Assembly (NCBI RefSeq): GCF_001971725.1
Contig: NZ_CP019388.1
Location: 3,056,501 to 3,120,500, forward strand
Direction of reading: 5' to 3'
From: Winogradskyella sp. J14-2
GTDB taxonomy: Bacteria > Bacteroidota > Bacteroidia > Flavobacteriales > Flavobacteriaceae
DNA length: 64,000 nt
In this document: positions 8,992 to 16,612 of the stretch, piece after piece
Numbering within the stretch: the stretch's first letter is position 1
Layout of the letters: each line of letters begins with the position of its first letter
Position numbers and translations under genes: made by a program
The notes under the pieces: model-generated
The model's database searches: none
Seen by the model: only the letters and a program-made list of their open reading frames with translations
Told to the model about the DNA's origin: nothing

Positions 8992-9567
8992 TTACTCTAT
9001 GATGGCACCGCAACTGATTCTACTACCAGCTGCTCCAGATGGCTGTGATGTAAAGTCATCTGTTCCTTGGTGTACTATTATAGCTTTACCAATAATATTT
9101 TTGGTTGGGTCTTCGCAAGTTAGGCACCACTCATCTGTTGTAAATTTAATTTCTCCTTTACCATCGTCATCAACTTTAAAGTTCCCAATATCTCCTTTGT
9201 GATACCCTGTTTCTGATCCCCATTTACCATGCGGTTGGGCTGTCGGATTCCAATGTCCACCAGTAGATTTACCATCTGGTGATGAACAATCAGCAGACTC
9301 GTGTATATGTATGGCGTGTTCACCTTTATCTAAATCAGAAAGATAGGCCATCATAGTAACCTTACCATTTTCTTCAATAAACTTTATAGTGCCAGTTGCA
9401 TTAGAACCACTCTTAGGATCTAACTTAATCTTCATTTCTGTTTTTTCTAGTTTTACAGTATTATCTTCTTCGGTTTCAATAGTTTCTTCTACTTCTTTCT
9501 TATTGTCCTTACAAGCTGTAGCAAAAACTATAGCAATTGCAAAAACGCTCAATTTAATATATTTCAT
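8992..9567 (-). CDS. sodC: Cu/Zn superoxide dismutase, lipoprotein
   Basis: This 191-residue protein converts superoxide to peroxide and oxygen outside the inner membrane. A lipoprotein signal (MKYIKLSVFAIAIVFATACKD) is followed by an acidic linker of about 25 residues. The SOD domain shows all the metal-site motifs: HAIHIHE (two Cu ligands), GGHWNPTAQPHG (bridging and Zn His), GDIGNF (Zn Asp region), and IIVHQGTDDF with the fourth Cu His. Cys residues in ESADCSS and SRISCGAI can form the family's disulfide. The arginine in GSRISCG corresponds to the substrate-guiding Arg. The gene heads a group with the ECF sigma and anti-sigma genes on the same strand. Confidence 0.92.
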   Translation of the reverse strand: MKYIKLSVFAIAIVFATACKDNKKEVEETIETEEDNTVKLEKTEMKIKLDPKSGSNATGTIKFIEENGKVTMMAYLSDLDKGEHAIHIHESADCSSPDGKSTGGHWNPTAQPHGKWGSETGYHKGDIGNFKVDDDGKGEIKFTTDEWCLTCEDPTKNIIGKAIIVHQGTDDFTSQPSGAAGSRISCGAIIE

Positions 9568-9765
9568 AGTTGTTATTAGTTTTTAGTAAAGTTAAGGATA
9601 TAAGCTTTCTGATGCAAATACAGTAACATTAATCTTTAAAAGAAAATAAAAAAAGGTATCCTGTCTACTTGATAGGTTTACATATGCACTTACCTCGTTT
9701 AAGGATTTAAGATACTATTTCTAATGTTTTAGCCATTGGCATTTAGTTGTTAATTAAACCATTAT

Positions 9766-9779
9766 ATGACAAAAATCAT
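9766..9779. promoter_or_regulatory. Fnr/Crp-like operator upstream of hemN
   Basis: ATGAC-AAAA-ATCAT is a palindrome with five-base half sites (TGA core and TCA core), close to the E. coli FNR box TTGAT-N4-ATCAA. Its centre (9772.5) is 29.5 bases before the first base of the hemN -7 box, which puts it near -41, the class II activator position. Sites with the same spacing precede ccoS and ccoI. Confidence 0.75.
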
Positions 9780-9801
9780 ATTTTATACAGTCGCTTCAGA
9801 G

Positions 9802-9809
9802 TAATTTTG
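9802..9809 (+). promoter_or_regulatory. hemN -7 promoter element
   Basis: TAATTTTG matches the TAnnTTTG consensus. No TTG is present at the -33 position, where the Fnr-like site sits instead, as expected for an activator-dependent promoter. The predicted start near 9814 leaves a leader of about 15 bases. Confidence 0.65.
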
Positions 9810-9828
9810 ATTTTAGACAAAAGTTAGT

Positions 9829-11193
9829 ATGTGTCAAAAGTTAGTAAATAAATACAATGTGGCAGGTCCACGTTATACCAGCTATCCTACGGTTCCGTAT
9901 TGGAATGCTGAGACATTTTCATTGCAACAATGGAAACAAGTTTTAAAGCAATCCTTTGATGAGTCTAATACAGAAGAAGGGATAAGTTTGTACTTGCACC
10001 TGCCATTTTGTGAAAGCCTCTGCACATTTTGCGGATGCCACAAACGTATTACCAAAAGGCACGAAGTAGAGTTGCCATACATAAAGGCAGTTTTAAAAGA
10101 ATGGCAGTTGTACCGAGAATTATTAGGTACAAAACCAAAAATAAAAGAATTGCATCTTGGTGGAGGTACACCTACATTTTTCTCACCAGAAAATTTAAGC
10201 TTTCTTATTACGGAATTACTTAGAGTGTCTGACCTTGCTAAAGATTATGAGTTTTCGTTTGAAGGACATCCAAATAACACTACCCAAGCGCATTTGCAGG
10301 CACTGTACGAATTAGGGTTTAGACGCGTGAGTTTTGGAGTTCAGGATTATAATCTGAAAGTTCAGAAGGCGATAAACCGTATTCAACCTTTTGAAAATGT
10401 AAAACGTGCTACGGAAACAGCTAGAAAAATTGGTTACACATCTGTTGGACACGATATTATCTTTGGTTTACCGTTTCAAACGGAAATAGATGTCATAGAG
10501 ACCATTCAAAAAACAAAAGCCTTAATGCCAGATCGCATTGCGTTTTATAGTTATGCACATGTGCCATGGATTAAAGGAAATGGACAAAGAGGCTTTAAAG
10601 ATGAAGATTTACCAACTGCCGAGTCTAAGCGTAGACAGTACGAAACTGGTAAATCGCTTTTAGAAAAAATAGGCTATACCGAAATAGGTATGGATCATTT
10701 TGCATTAAAAACTGATGGACTTTACAAAGCCATGCAAAACGAAACCATGCATCGCAACTTTATGGGTTATACAGCCTCTAAAACACAAGCTATGATTGGC
10801 TTGGGTGTATCATCTATAAGCGATAGTTGGTATGGCTTTGCGCAAAATGTAAAGTCTATTGAAGAATATTACAACATATTAGAAAATAATATTATACCAG
10901 TTTACAGAGGGCATATTTTGAATGAAGAGGACTTAAAAATTAGAAAGCATATTCTCAATTTAATGTGTCACTTTAAAACCTCATGGAAACAACCGGAAGA
11001 AGTATTTGAAGAATTGCCAGAAATACTTATAAAACTAAAAGAACTAGAGCAAGACGGTTTAATTGAATTTGAAAGAAAGCAGATAACCGTAACTGAAAAA
11101 GGGAAACCTTTTATAAGAAATGTTTGTATGGCCTTTGATTTGCTGTTGCAACGCAAAAAGCCAGATACCCAACTATTTTCAATGACCATCTAA
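9829..11193 (+). CDS. hemN: oxygen-independent coproporphyrinogen III oxidase
   Basis: This 454-residue radical SAM enzyme decarboxylates coproporphyrinogen III to protoporphyrinogen IX without oxygen, in the cytosol. The [4Fe-4S] motif C-x3-C-x2-C is CESLCTFC at residues 61-68, with the extra following Cys (CGC) typical of HemN. The SAM-binding ELHLGGGTPTF and the N-terminal GPRYTSYPTVPYW, a HemN signature involved in substrate binding, are present, as are the HemN C-terminal domain and the full family length of about 450. Its promoter carries an Fnr-like palindrome at about -41, so expression is expected to rise when oxygen falls and heme is needed for the cbb3 oxidase. A two-domain universal stress protein gene follows 11 bases downstream in the same operon. 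Confidence 0.95.
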   Translation: MCQKLVNKYNVAGPRYTSYPTVPYWNAETFSLQQWKQVLKQSFDESNTEEGISLYLHLPFCESLCTFCGCHKRITKRHEVELPYIKAVLKEWQLYRELLGTKPKIKELHLGGGTPTFFSPENLSFLITELLRVSDLAKDYEFSFEGHPNNTTQAHLQALYELGFRRVSFGVQDYNLKVQKAINRIQPFENVKRATETARKIGYTSVGHDIIFGLPFQTEIDVIETIQKTKALMPDRIAFYSYAHVPWIKGNGQRGFKDEDLPTAESKRRQYETGKSLLEKIGYTEIGMDHFALKTDGLYKAMQNETMHRNFMGYTASKTQAMIGLGVSSISDSWYGFAQNVKSIEEYYNILENNIIPVYRGHILNEEDLKIRKHILNLMCHFKTSWKQPEEVFEELPEILIKLKELEQDGLIEFERKQITVTEKGKPFIRNVCMAFDLLLQRKKPDTQLFSMTI

Positions 11194-11204
11194 ACACTAA
11201 AACC

Positions 11205-12038
11205 ATGAAAAAAATTATTGTACCTATAGATTTTTCAGAGCATTCGGAATTTGCTTTGGAAGCGGCTGCGAACTTAGCTCAGAAGTTTGGTTCGGAACTT
11301 ATAGTATTACACATGTTAGAACTATCTAATGCTATATTAACGGCTAATGGGAACTCTATTAATGAAGAAGCTGTTTTCTATCTAAAATTAGCGGAACAGA
11401 AATTTGATGCTTTTCTAGACAGACCTTACTTAGAAGGTATTAAAATTACACCGATTGTAAAGCATTTTAAGGTTTGGAGTGAGGTGAACGATGTTGCCAA
11501 TGCACATAATGCTAACCTTATCGTTATGGGTTCGCATGGTGCTAGTGGAGTAAAGGAAGTACTCGTTGGTTCTAATACGGAGAAAGTAGTTCGCCATGCG
11601 GATATCCCAGTTTTAGTAATCAAACACAACCCAATATTATTAGATTTTGAAAATGGTGTATTTGCAAGTGATTTTACGGATGAGGCCATTACACCTTACC
11701 TCAATGCAAGAAAAACCTTTAAAAAAATAGGCGCGACTATGCACTTAGTGTATGTAAACTCACCAGATGGTAATTTTAGAAGTTCTACAGAAATAGATAA
11801 GCGTATATCCTTATTCCTTAAAAAAGCAGATGGTGATTTAGATAATCTTGAAAATGTTCATGTGGTATCAGATTATTCAATAGAAAAAGGCATTTTAAAT
11901 TTCGCCAATACTATTGGTGCAGATCTTATTGCTGTAGCCACTCATGGCAGAAAAGGCTTGGCACATTTCTTTGAAGGTAGCATTTCAGAAGACATTGCCA
12001 ATCATTCTACGTTACCAGTAATGACCTTTAAAATATAG
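11205..12038 (+). CDS. tandem-domain universal stress protein
   Basis: This 277-residue cytosolic protein has two UspA domains, at about residues 1-145 and 150-277. Domain 1 begins KKIIVPIDFSEHSEFAL and ends with the nucleotide-binding motif LIVMGSHGASGVKEVLVGSNTEKVV (Gly-x2-Gly-x9-Gly-Ser). Domain 2 has LIAVATHGRKGLAHFFEGSISEDIA in the equivalent place. It lies 11 bases after hemN and is presumably transcribed from the same Fnr-like promoter. Usp proteins are commonly induced in low oxygen in other bacteria, which fits. A strong terminator follows. The biochemical role of Usp proteins is generally undefined, so only the family is certain. Confidence 0.9.
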   Translation: MKKIIVPIDFSEHSEFALEAAANLAQKFGSELIVLHMLELSNAILTANGNSINEEAVFYLKLAEQKFDAFLDRPYLEGIKITPIVKHFKVWSEVNDVANAHNANLIVMGSHGASGVKEVLVGSNTEKVVRHADIPVLVIKHNPILLDFENGVFASDFTDEAITPYLNARKTFKKIGATMHLVYVNSPDGNFRSSTEIDKRISLFLKKADGDLDNLENVHVVSDYSIEKGILNFANTIGADLIAVATHGRKGLAHFFEGSISEDIANHSTLPVMTFKI

Positions 12039-12079
12039 TTCTTGATGTTTATTAGTTAGTGTTATTAATATCAAGTTAA

Positions 12080-12111
12080 AACGCCAAAGACGAGGGCTTT
12101 GGCGTTTTTTT
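12080..12111. terminator. bidirectional terminator between usp and a convergent OMP gene
   Basis: AACGCCAAAG (12080-12089), a seven-base loop and CTTTGGCGTT (12097-12106) form a perfect 10-bp stem followed by a T run. A shorter T run is present in the other direction. It ends the hemN-usp transcript and may serve the convergent gene that stops at 12134. Confidence 0.85.
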
Positions 12112-12133
12112 ATGCGTTTGTTTTTCGATAAAA

Positions 12134-12700
12134 TTAAAAACGATATCCTATTCTTAGGTGTAGGTTAACAGCCACACCATTTTCATCTTCAAAGAGAAAA
12201 ACATTATCTTTTTTGAATAAGTGGTAATAACCGATACCTATACCTGTTTCATAAGTGAAATGTTTGCCAACATTACGACGAATTCCCCAAGTTGGTATAA
12301 TAGTAATGTCAGAAATGAAGACGGTATTTGCAGGTAAAGATCCTAAAACCAAATCTGGATGATAGGTAGTTTTTATTGAAACAAAATTTCCACTATTCCC
12401 ATCAATACGTCTCTTTTTAGTCACTCTTTTACTTAGGTTGTAGTACCATCTTGGTTCTAGAGTTATTGCTGGTACCATGATAAAACTTTGTGAGCCAACA
12501 AAATTTTCCCCAAAAATGGCAGCATCCAAGCCTAGTTCACTTCTAAGTGCAATAGCGTTAGATAATTTAGACTCATTATGAGCCCAAACACCTAAAAAGC
12601 CGGTTTGAATTCCAAATGTAGATTTTTCTACACTTGCATTTTGTGCAGCTATTTCAAATACTGAAAGGGTGAAGACTAAGGCTAGAAGAAATTGTTTCAT
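12134..12700 (-). CDS. outer membrane beta-barrel protein, unknown function
   Basis: This 188-residue protein has a signal peptide (MKQFLLALVFTLSVFEIAAQ) and alternating amphipathic strands ending in Phe (VNLHLRIGYRF), the pattern of a small eight-strand barrel. Segments such as ITLEPRWYYNLSKRV, TTYHPDLVLG and FTYETGIGIGYYHLF look like barrel strands with aromatic girdles. No specific family is recognised. It has its own unit, convergent with hemN-usp and downstream of the cco operon with a 79-base gap, so read-through from cco is possible but not shown. Confidence 0.7.
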   Translation of the reverse strand: MKQFLLALVFTLSVFEIAAQNASVEKSTFGIQTGFLGVWAHNESKLSNAIALRSELGLDAAIFGENFVGSQSFIMVPAITLEPRWYYNLSKRVTKKRRIDGNSGNFVSIKTTYHPDLVLGSLPANTVFISDITIIPTWGIRRNVGKHFTYETGIGIGYYHLFKKDNVFLFEDENGVAVNLHLRIGYRF

Positions 12701-12779
12701 ATTACAATTGATTGATGTTTTAATATTGCAATAATACCAAAAAAGTTAGTTGAAAATTAAACAGTGGAATTTTTTAATT

Positions 12780-13481
12780 TTAATGACAGTCTATAGCGCT
12801 AGTTGCCATTTCAACTACAGGAGCAGGAGAGATGTAAGGAATGCCTAATCCCAATCCTCTAAGAATGAATAAAACACCTATTAAGACTACAAAAACAGGA
12901 ATGGCTTTTTGTATGCGTTGTTTTATGGTTTGGTTTAAAAACTTACCTAAATAAATAGCTGAAGTCATCAGAGGCAAAGTGCCTAAACCAAATAAAACCA
13001 TATAAAAACTGCCTTGTAGTAAGCTGCCTGTGGCTACGGCACCAAACACTGCCATATATACCAAGCCACAAGGTAAAAATCCATTTAGAAAGCCAATGGT
13101 TAAAAACGTATCTGGTGTTTTTTTCTTTAAAGCTTGTCCAAGATTAGATTTTACTCTAGAAATGACTTTGTTTAAAGGTTTAGATAAATTGTATTTAGCA
13201 AAAGTTCGATAAGGGATAAGTACAACAACAATCATTAAAATTCCTACTGCTATTGAGAGTTGTTGTTGTACACCAAAAAGATTGAGGCTTTTACCAACGA
13301 GACCAAAAGCCAGTCCTATTAAACTGTAAGCCAATAATCTACCAATATGATAAACACCAATTTGAGATACTTTTTTTAAAGAATTAGAACGATCTACGGG
13401 CAACATAAAGGCTATTGGTCCACACATACCAACGCAGTGCAAACTACCTAATAAACCTAATACAAATGCCGAATATAACAT
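12780..13481 (-). CDS. SafE/TauE-like membrane protein of the cbb3 oxidase cluster
   Basis: This 233-residue integral membrane protein of the COG2836 type opens with FVLGLLGSLHCVGMCGPIAFMLP, whose Cys-x3-Cys motif (HCVGMCGP) in the first helix is the family hallmark. About six hydrophobic segments follow, with NGFLPCGLVYMAVFGA holding a further conserved Cys. Such genes are very often the last gene of cco clusters and have been linked to copper or cytochrome assembly; the name sulfite exporter is inherited from distant relatives. It starts one base after the fixH stop, so translation is probably coupled. A short His at the C-terminus (SAIDCH) ends the protein. Role in copper handling is inference from context. 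Confidence 0.8.
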   Translation of the reverse strand: MLYSAFVLGLLGSLHCVGMCGPIAFMLPVDRSNSLKKVSQIGVYHIGRLLAYSLIGLAFGLVGKSLNLFGVQQQLSIAVGILMIVVVLIPYRTFAKYNLSKPLNKVISRVKSNLGQALKKKTPDTFLTIGFLNGFLPCGLVYMAVFGAVATGSLLQGSFYMVLFGLGTLPLMTSAIYLGKFLNQTIKQRIQKAIPVFVVLIGVLFILRGLGLGIPYISPAPVVEMATSAIDCH

Positions 13482-13482
13482 G

Positions 13483-13929
13483 CTAATAGTTTATGGCTTT
13501 TTTGTAAAGATAAGCTTCATTATTGTAGGTCCAGTCAATGTTAATGTTCCAGCGACCATCTAACAATTTGTTGTCAGGTATGAGCAAATTGTGATCAGAT
13601 AATGAAATAGGAATTTCAAAATCTAACGTCTTGTTAGATGGTCTGTATAGGAACACTGAACCTTTAATCTTTTTTATATCTAAATCTTTCGGGAATTCAA
13701 CAAGGATGCCATCTTTAGTCTTCTTCCAACTAATATTGGTTTTTAGGTTTTTAGAATTTTCTTCTTTATCAATATCAGTTTGAAATTTTAACTCTTTTTG
13801 ATAATAATCTTCTACAACCAAATCATGGTCGTACTTATTGTTTGTAGCCATATTCACTACAAAATACATTATAAAGCCTATAAAACCTGCAAAGGCTATA
13901 ACTATTGCTGTTCCCCAATTTACTTTCAT
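13483..13929 (-). CDS. ccoH: FixH/CcoH family cbb3 oxidase assembly protein
   Basis: This 148-residue protein has one N-terminal membrane helix (WGTAIVIAFAGFIGFIMYFVVNM) followed by a periplasmic domain beginning HDLVVEDYYQKELKFQTDIDK, the signature stretch of FixH. The C-terminal half is a small beta sandwich ending in GRWNINIDWTYNNEAYLYKKAI. CcoH/FixH works with the copper ATPase CcoI in maturation and stability of cbb3 oxidase. It sits between ccoG (81 bases upstream, with palindromic repeats in the gap) and the SafE-like gene (one base downstream). Length is normal for the family. Confidence 0.9.
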   Translation of the reverse strand: MKVNWGTAIVIAFAGFIGFIMYFVVNMATNNKYDHDLVVEDYYQKELKFQTDIDKEENSKNLKTNISWKKTKDGILVEFPKDLDIKKIKGSVFLYRPSNKTLDFEIPISLSDHNLLIPDNKLLDGRWNINIDWTYNNEAYLYKKAINY

Positions 13930-13937
13930 AACTCTAC

Positions 13938-14005
13938 TTCCTGCAAAAGCAGGAATCTCCTTTTTTTTAGACCTGCTAGGTTTTCAAAACCCAAACCTGC
14001 TAGGT
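13938..14005. repeat. palindromic dispersed repeats inside the cco operon
   Basis: TTCCTGC-AAAA-GCAGGAA (13938-13955) is a perfect 7-bp hairpin. It is followed by two direct copies of ACCTGCTAGGT (13971-13981 and 13995-14005), each nearly palindromic, separated by GGTTTTCAAAACC-like sequence. Both types resemble dispersed intergenic repeats that I recall from flavobacterial genomes. They fill the 81-base gap between ccoG and ccoH and could form mRNA hairpins that separate expression of the oxidase genes from the downstream assembly genes. Confidence 0.7.
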
Positions 14006-14010
14006 CATTG

Positions 14011-15435
14011 TTAATTATAACTTCTAGGGCCTAAAAAGCTCACAGAAGTTGTTTCTATTAATTTGTCTCCACTATAAACATCTAAAGTCAAGTTGTTCTT
14101 GTCGCCAGAAAGGTCACTTTGTTTTAGCTCTATAAATAACGTTCCTTCTGCTAGTCCACTTTCTTTTACTGTAAAGGTATCGCTTGTAGAAACCAATTTT
14201 ATTTCACCATCAATACCTCTAAGCTTAAAGCTTACATCCTCAATAGTTTCAGTGGTTTTATTTACAATTTTATACGTATAGACGTTACTAATAATATTAT
14301 TGTCTTTATGTTCATATAGCTGTCCTGGTAATCTAAGTACTCTTGCTTCAACATCATTTCTTAGGGCTAGCATACCCAGTAACACACCAATCAAAATGAC
14401 AAGCACAGCAATGTAACCTTTCATTCGAGCCGTAAGTTTAAAAACTGTTTTCTTTTCTATATTATCTTCACTGGCATAACGGATTAATCCTTTTGGTTTG
14501 TTGATTTTTTCCATTATCGTATCGCACTCATCAATACAAGCAGTACAGTTGACACATTCTAACTGTGTGCCGTTTCTGATATCTATACCTGTAGGACAAA
14601 CATGTACACATTGAAAACAATCTATACAGTCACCATGTCCTAGAGCTTCTCTGTCTTCATTTTTTCTAAACTTCTTTCTTCCACTTTCACCTTCACCACG
14701 TTTATGATCATAAGCTACAACAATAGATTTGTTATCTAAAAGTACACCTTGTAATCTGCCGTAAGGACAAGCAATAATACATACTTGCTCTCTAAACCAA
14801 GCAAAAATAAAATAGAACACTCCTGTAAAAATCAACAACGGAACTAAAGTGCCTAAATGTTGAGAAGGCCCTTCTTTAACATAACTTAGAAGCTTGTCGC
14901 CACCTATTAAGTAGGCTAAAAAAATGTTTGCTATTAAAAACGAAATCACTAAAAAGATAAACCACTTTAAGGTGCGTTTTCTAATTTTTTCTGCATCCCA
15001 TTTCTGTCTTGCCAAACGCATTTGTTTATTGCGGTCACCATCTATCCAAAATTCAATACGTCTAAAGACCATTTCCATAAAAATGGTCTGTGGACAGATC
15101 CATCCACAGAAAATACGACCAAATCCTACTGTAAACAGTGTAATGAATACCACACCAATAATCATGGAAATCACAAACAGATGAAAATCCTGTGGCCAGA
15201 ACGGAAAACCAAAGATGTTAAAACGTCTTTCTAGGACATTAAACATTAAGAATTGGTTACCGTTAATTTTTATAAATGGTGCAGCAAAGAGAAAAGCTAA
15301 TAGAAAATAACTTACTAACTTTCTCTTTTCCCAATATGGACCTGAGGGTTTTTTAGGGAAAATCCAATTACGTTTACCTTCTTCATTGATGGTACCGATT
15401 GAATCTCTAAAAACTTCGTTCTCTGGCGTTTCCAT
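14011..15435 (-). CDS. ccoG: cbb3 oxidase accessory protein CcoG (FixG), polyferredoxin
   Basis: This 474-residue inner membrane ferredoxin is required for copper reduction and insertion during cbb3 oxidase assembly in other bacteria. The N-terminal helices are followed by the motif RIFCGWICPQTIFMEMVFRRIE and RNKQ typical of CcoG. HGDCIDCFQCVHVCPTGIDI and ECVNCTACIDECD supply eight cysteines for two [4Fe-4S] clusters. A further helix near 340-360 leads to a periplasmic immunoglobulin-like C-terminal domain (FKLRGIDGEIKL, ending FLGPRSYN). It starts 21 bases after ccoP within the same operon. Confidence 0.95.
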   Translation of the reverse strand: METPENEVFRDSIGTINEEGKRNWIFPKKPSGPYWEKRKLVSYFLLAFLFAAPFIKINGNQFLMFNVLERRFNIFGFPFWPQDFHLFVISMIIGVVFITLFTVGFGRIFCGWICPQTIFMEMVFRRIEFWIDGDRNKQMRLARQKWDAEKIRKRTLKWFIFLVISFLIANIFLAYLIGGDKLLSYVKEGPSQHLGTLVPLLIFTGVFYFIFAWFREQVCIIACPYGRLQGVLLDNKSIVVAYDHKRGEGESGRKKFRKNEDREALGHGDCIDCFQCVHVCPTGIDIRNGTQLECVNCTACIDECDTIMEKINKPKGLIRYASEDNIEKKTVFKLTARMKGYIAVLVILIGVLLGMLALRNDVEARVLRLPGQLYEHKDNNIISNVYTYKIVNKTTETIEDVSFKLRGIDGEIKLVSTSDTFTVKESGLAEGTLFIELKQSDLSGDKNNLTLDVYSGDKLIETTSVSFLGPRSYN

Positions 15436-15456
15436 TTAGATTTGGTTTTATGTCGC

Positions 15457-16425
15457 TTAATTAGAAGCTATTGTTTGGTCTTCTTCGTCAGCTTCATTGG
15501 TTTTTTCTTCTGTCTCTTCGGTAGATGATTCCTCAGAGTTGTCTTTAGATTCGTCTACCCAAATATCGCCTTCGGCTTCTTTAGGATTAGCTGGTGTAGT
15601 GCCTTGAAATTGTAATACGTAACTTGCTACTTGAGCCATTTCTAAAGGTTTTAAACTATTTTTCCAGGCAACCATGCCCTTACCGTCTCTACCGCCTTCG
15701 GAGATAGTTCTGAATACATTTTTTATACCACCACCAAGAATCCAGTGCTCATCAGTAAGGTTAGGGCCAATACCACCACCACCATCTGCCATGTGGCAGG
15801 CCACACAATTGACTTCAAAAATCTTTTTACCTGCGTTTAGGTCTGCAGCATCGGTCAGTACTACAACAGTATTAACGTCAACCAAGTTCTTTGCTGTCTT
15901 TTTATATTCTTCAATGGCTCTATTGGCTTCGGCATATTCAATCTCATATTCATCAAACTGGTCATCTGCATTAAATACATGGTATCTTGCCATATAAACC
16001 ACACCAAAAATGATAGTTGCGTAAAATCCATAAAGCCACCAAGGCGGAAGGTTGTTGTCTAATTCTTTAATACCGTCGTAATTATGGTCTAGAATTATTT
16101 CACCTTCTTCCTCAATTGGTTTAGCTCCTTTGAGTTTGTCATAGGTTTTCTTAATCCATAATGCTAATTTAGATGGCGCAGCTCTTTGAGCATCATATCT
16201 GGCTTTACCTTCTTCGTCTAAACTTTGGTATAGGATGTTATCCATTGTACCAACAATACCTTCTATAGCAATTAAAAATAGAAGTACCAATAATAGGAAC
16301 AAAAGGATGACAGGTTGCTCTATAAACGCTGGTTGGTCACCAGAATCTACAAAGTATTCTATGAGTCCTGCAATTGCAAAGAATACTACAGGTACTCTAA
16401 TATATGATGGAATTAAATGTCTCAT
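15457..16425 (-). CDS. ccoP: cbb3 cytochrome c oxidase subunit III (CcoP), one heme site
   Basis: This 322-residue subunit brings electrons to the catalytic subunit of the cbb3 terminal oxidase. It has N-terminal hydrophobic segments (about residues 10-55), a CcoP N-terminal domain with NLPPWWLYGFYATIIFGVVYMARY as the main membrane anchor, and a single periplasmic cytochrome c domain with NCVACHMADGGGGIGPNLTD as the heme site and GKGMVAWKN providing the axial Met. Only one CxxCH motif is present, whereas the classic proteobacterial CcoP has two. The C-terminus is a long acidic tail rich in Glu and Asp. The start ATG overlaps the ccoQ stop by four bases (ATGA). Confidence 0.93.
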   Translation of the reverse strand: MRHLIPSYIRVPVVFFAIAGLIEYFVDSGDQPAFIEQPVILLFLLLVLLFLIAIEGIVGTMDNILYQSLDEEGKARYDAQRAAPSKLALWIKKTYDKLKGAKPIEEEGEIILDHNYDGIKELDNNLPPWWLYGFYATIIFGVVYMARYHVFNADDQFDEYEIEYAEANRAIEEYKKTAKNLVDVNTVVVLTDAADLNAGKKIFEVNCVACHMADGGGGIGPNLTDEHWILGGGIKNVFRTISEGGRDGKGMVAWKNSLKPLEMAQVASYVLQFQGTTPANPKEAEGDIWVDESKDNSEESSTEETEEKTNEADEEDQTIASN

Positions 16426-16607
16426 GATTGTGTGTCGTTTTGGTTATCTAAAGGAATATTACTGACTGTTGTTATATATTCTTTCTTAGCTGTGTATACC
16501 CAGAAAAACAGCGCTACAAAAAAGATAAAGAATATTAAAAGGGATATCAAGGGATAGATTTCTATTCCTGTGATACTTTCCATATGATTTTTTACAAATT
16601 TTAGCAT
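16422..16607 (-). CDS. ccoQ: CcoQ-like small subunit of cbb3 oxidase
   Basis: This 61-residue protein has one membrane helix (IYPLISLLIFFIFFVALFFWVY) followed by a short polar tail (TAKKEYITTVSNIPLDNQ), the architecture of CcoQ, which stabilises the cbb3 complex. It lies five bases after ccoNO and overlaps ccoP by four bases, so position as well as form supports the call. The start could instead be the internal Met at residue 9 (MESITG), which would leave a 53-residue protein. Sequence alone is too short for family proof. Confidence 0.8.
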   Translation of the reverse strand: MLKFVKNHMESITGIEIYPLISLLIFFIFFVALFFWVYTAKKEYITTVSNIPLDNQNDTQS

Positions 16608-16612
16608 GATGA

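Noticed and set aside
8918..9202. 94-residue plus-strand frame
   Set aside because: It overlaps sodC antisense and the leader of the sigma gene; no family features.
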